Shown: positions 62,604-64,000 of the stretch, piece by piece
How positions within the stretch are numbered: the stretch's first letter is position 1
How the letters are laid out: each line of letters begins with the position of its first letter
Assembly: GCF_009905375.1 (NCBI RefSeq)
Contig: NC_133647.1
Location: forward strand, 131,766,088-131,830,087
Direction: 5' to 3'
DNA: 64,000 bases
Source of the DNA: Apium graveolens
Taxonomy: Eukaryota; Streptophyta; Magnoliopsida; Apiales; Apiaceae
Program-made: the position numbers and the translations under genes
Notes under the pieces: generated by a model
The model's input: the letters and a program-made list of their open reading frames with translations, nothing else
Told to the model about the DNA's origin: nothing
Databases searched by the model: none

Positions 62604-64000
62604 ATGCCGCCAAGAAAGATTAGAACTAGGGCGAACCCTGGATCTGAGGACCAAGGAAGCCATAACCAGGATGATAGGAACCAGGAACACAGTGAAGAGG
62701 AAGATGAGGATTATGTGGAACAGGATGACTCCCTGTATGAAGAGGAAGAGGAAACATATGATGTTGAGGGATTTGAGATAGAAGCTGAAGAAGGAGAAAC
62801 CGAGGTTGAGCAACCAGTACCAAACCCAGGCATGGATCCCATGGGCCAGTTCATGCAACTCCTAAGGCAGAATTTGGAACGTCAACCCAACCCACCCCCT
62901 CAAGGAAATAACAATATTGTGGCAAACTCTTTCAGGGCTTTTAAGTCCCTTAAGCCCCCTGAGTTCCACGGATCAGCTGACCCAGTCGAGGCAAGAGCCT
63001 GGCTAAAGGAAATATAGGAATCATTTGAGATTCTAAATGATTGACGAATCACAAAAGACTGTTTTTATCACTTACCCTCCTAAAAAAGAGGCCACCTGCT
63101 GGTGAAAGACCAAGAAAGGCACGGAGCCAGAGGTTAGAATAAACTGATTTAAGTTCAGTCAATTGTTTTCGGGAAAGTAATTCCCAAGGTTATGGAGATA
63201 GTGTAAAAGCTTTAGAGTCAGAACAAAGGCAGACGAGTATGATAAATTATGAATCTAAGTTGTAAAAGTTGTCAAGATTCGATCTGAGGACACGAATCCA
63301 GAATGACGGGATGTTTGAAATCAATGCTTATATTGTGATTGGTTCATGAAATAATGATAAGAGAAAGGGAAATAAAAAGGAACTGAAGTGGAAAGGGATA
63401 TAAAGGCAATAGAGTTTGAGGTATGATAAGGGAGTCGGGTATGAGGAAACCCTAAAGACTCGTAGCAATAGAAATAGGGAAGTATGTAATCATTGGTATG
63501 AGGGTGATTCACCATGAGTTAAAGTTGATGGTTGAAGGCATACGAGTTATGTACATTTTATCCCCTTTAAGTTGGGAGGATTCAAGGAAACCTTTAGATA
63601 GTTCGAAGGATAAATAATAAGACGCGGATAGACTAAAGAGACAAGAAAGTAAGAAAGTAGGAAAATTGGATGAAGGAAGTGACCTTCAATAATGTGAAAT
63701 GTAAGACCGGTGGCTCGATACTCAGAAAGGGAGACGCCAGGTATGAGAGATATCCCAACATTGAGGTGACTGTTGAGATAAACAACAAAAGTAAATAAGG
63801 AATTATTAAGAAGAAGTTCACGTTGAACATGACCAATATCTTCCAGAACATCCATGTTATCATTACCAGATCAGGAAAGAAAAGCGGATGACCATTGTTA
63901 TCTTTTGGAGTCCATATGGATTGACCTCAATTTGAATAAGGATGCTATTATGAAGTTAGGTATAGACTATCAAGGTGGGAATGATGAATAAGATAATCTA
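62604..64000 (+). pseudogene. gag: Decayed gag of G2
   Basis: ATG at 62604 begins MPPRKIRTRANPG, followed by a highly acidic segment and the gag core start (AFKSLKPPEFHGSADPVEAR). TAG follows at 63015. The next 150 bp still resemble gag (SFEILND) but have stops and shifts. Beyond about 63200 only weakly recognisable remnants remain to the window end, and no zinc knuckle or protease could be fixed. Confidence 0.75.

Larger units (their letters stand above)
57053..64000 (+). mobile_element. Second Ty3/gypsy element (G2), decayed, runs off window
   Basis: A 5' LTR of about 4.2 kb, a primer site, a leader gene and a degenerate gag follow in the same order as in 38938-52448. The right part is outside the window. 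It is inserted in a copia RNase H gene, with GTAAC as the left flank. Leader and gag sequences are only distantly similar to the intact gypsy element, so it is a different family of the same general type. Confidence 0.88.

Overview
This is plant nuclear DNA, most likely from a eudicot, made almost entirely of nested and decayed transposable elements. The evidence is plant-type Ty1/copia and Ty3/gypsy retrotransposons primed by initiator-Met tRNA, CACTA DNA transposons with CACTACAAGAAA-type ends, Helitron-type helicase and replication protein A (RPA) genes, a B3-domain gene, captured beta-glucosidase exons, introns with GT/AG borders, and AT-rich DNA. I see no rRNA, tRNA, CRISPR or prokaryotic operon structure. 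The species cannot be named from the sequence.

Layout. 1-10560 is the 3' part of a Sirevirus-like copia element (E1, + strand): gag end, pol, a very long post-pol ORF and the 3' LTR. It sits in the helicase gene of an old Helitron-like region, whose helicase C-terminus follows at 10561-10812. At the helicase stop codon lies CACTA element B (10813-15247), which itself contains CACTA element A (11115-14498). The Helitron-like region continues with a duplicated 3' flank, a first RPA-like gene (about 16791-22697) split by CACTA element C (17344-21537), and a second RPA-like gene (23310-38277) split by a second Sirevirus-like element (E2, - strand, 24172-37381). Element C carries fragments of beta-glucosidase, ribosomal protein L4 and possibly ascorbate peroxidase genes.

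A minus-strand B3-domain pseudogene (38894-53280) is split by a complete, very young Ty3/gypsy chromovirus (38938-52448) with two 4029-bp LTRs, an AAAAT target duplication and an uninterrupted 1537-residue Gag-Pol frame. Next come a CACTA remnant with a DUF4216 domain (54790-56164), the 3' end of another copia element, and from 57053 a decayed second gypsy element that runs off the window.

Three signals stand out. (1) Both gypsy elements encode, before gag, a leader protein whose first exon lies in the LTR, begins like the histone H3 tail (MVRFKQTARKT and MNRTKLPIRKR), and is predicted to join a second exon through a phase-0 intron spanning the primer-binding site. (2) E1 holds about 30 exact copies of TCAACGGAT across coding and non-coding DNA, while its relative E2 holds CGACGGAT at the matching places, as if the motif had changed everywhere in concert. 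(3) In both copia elements the post-pol ORF has its own conserved TATA box and CT-rich leader, which suggests an internal promoter.
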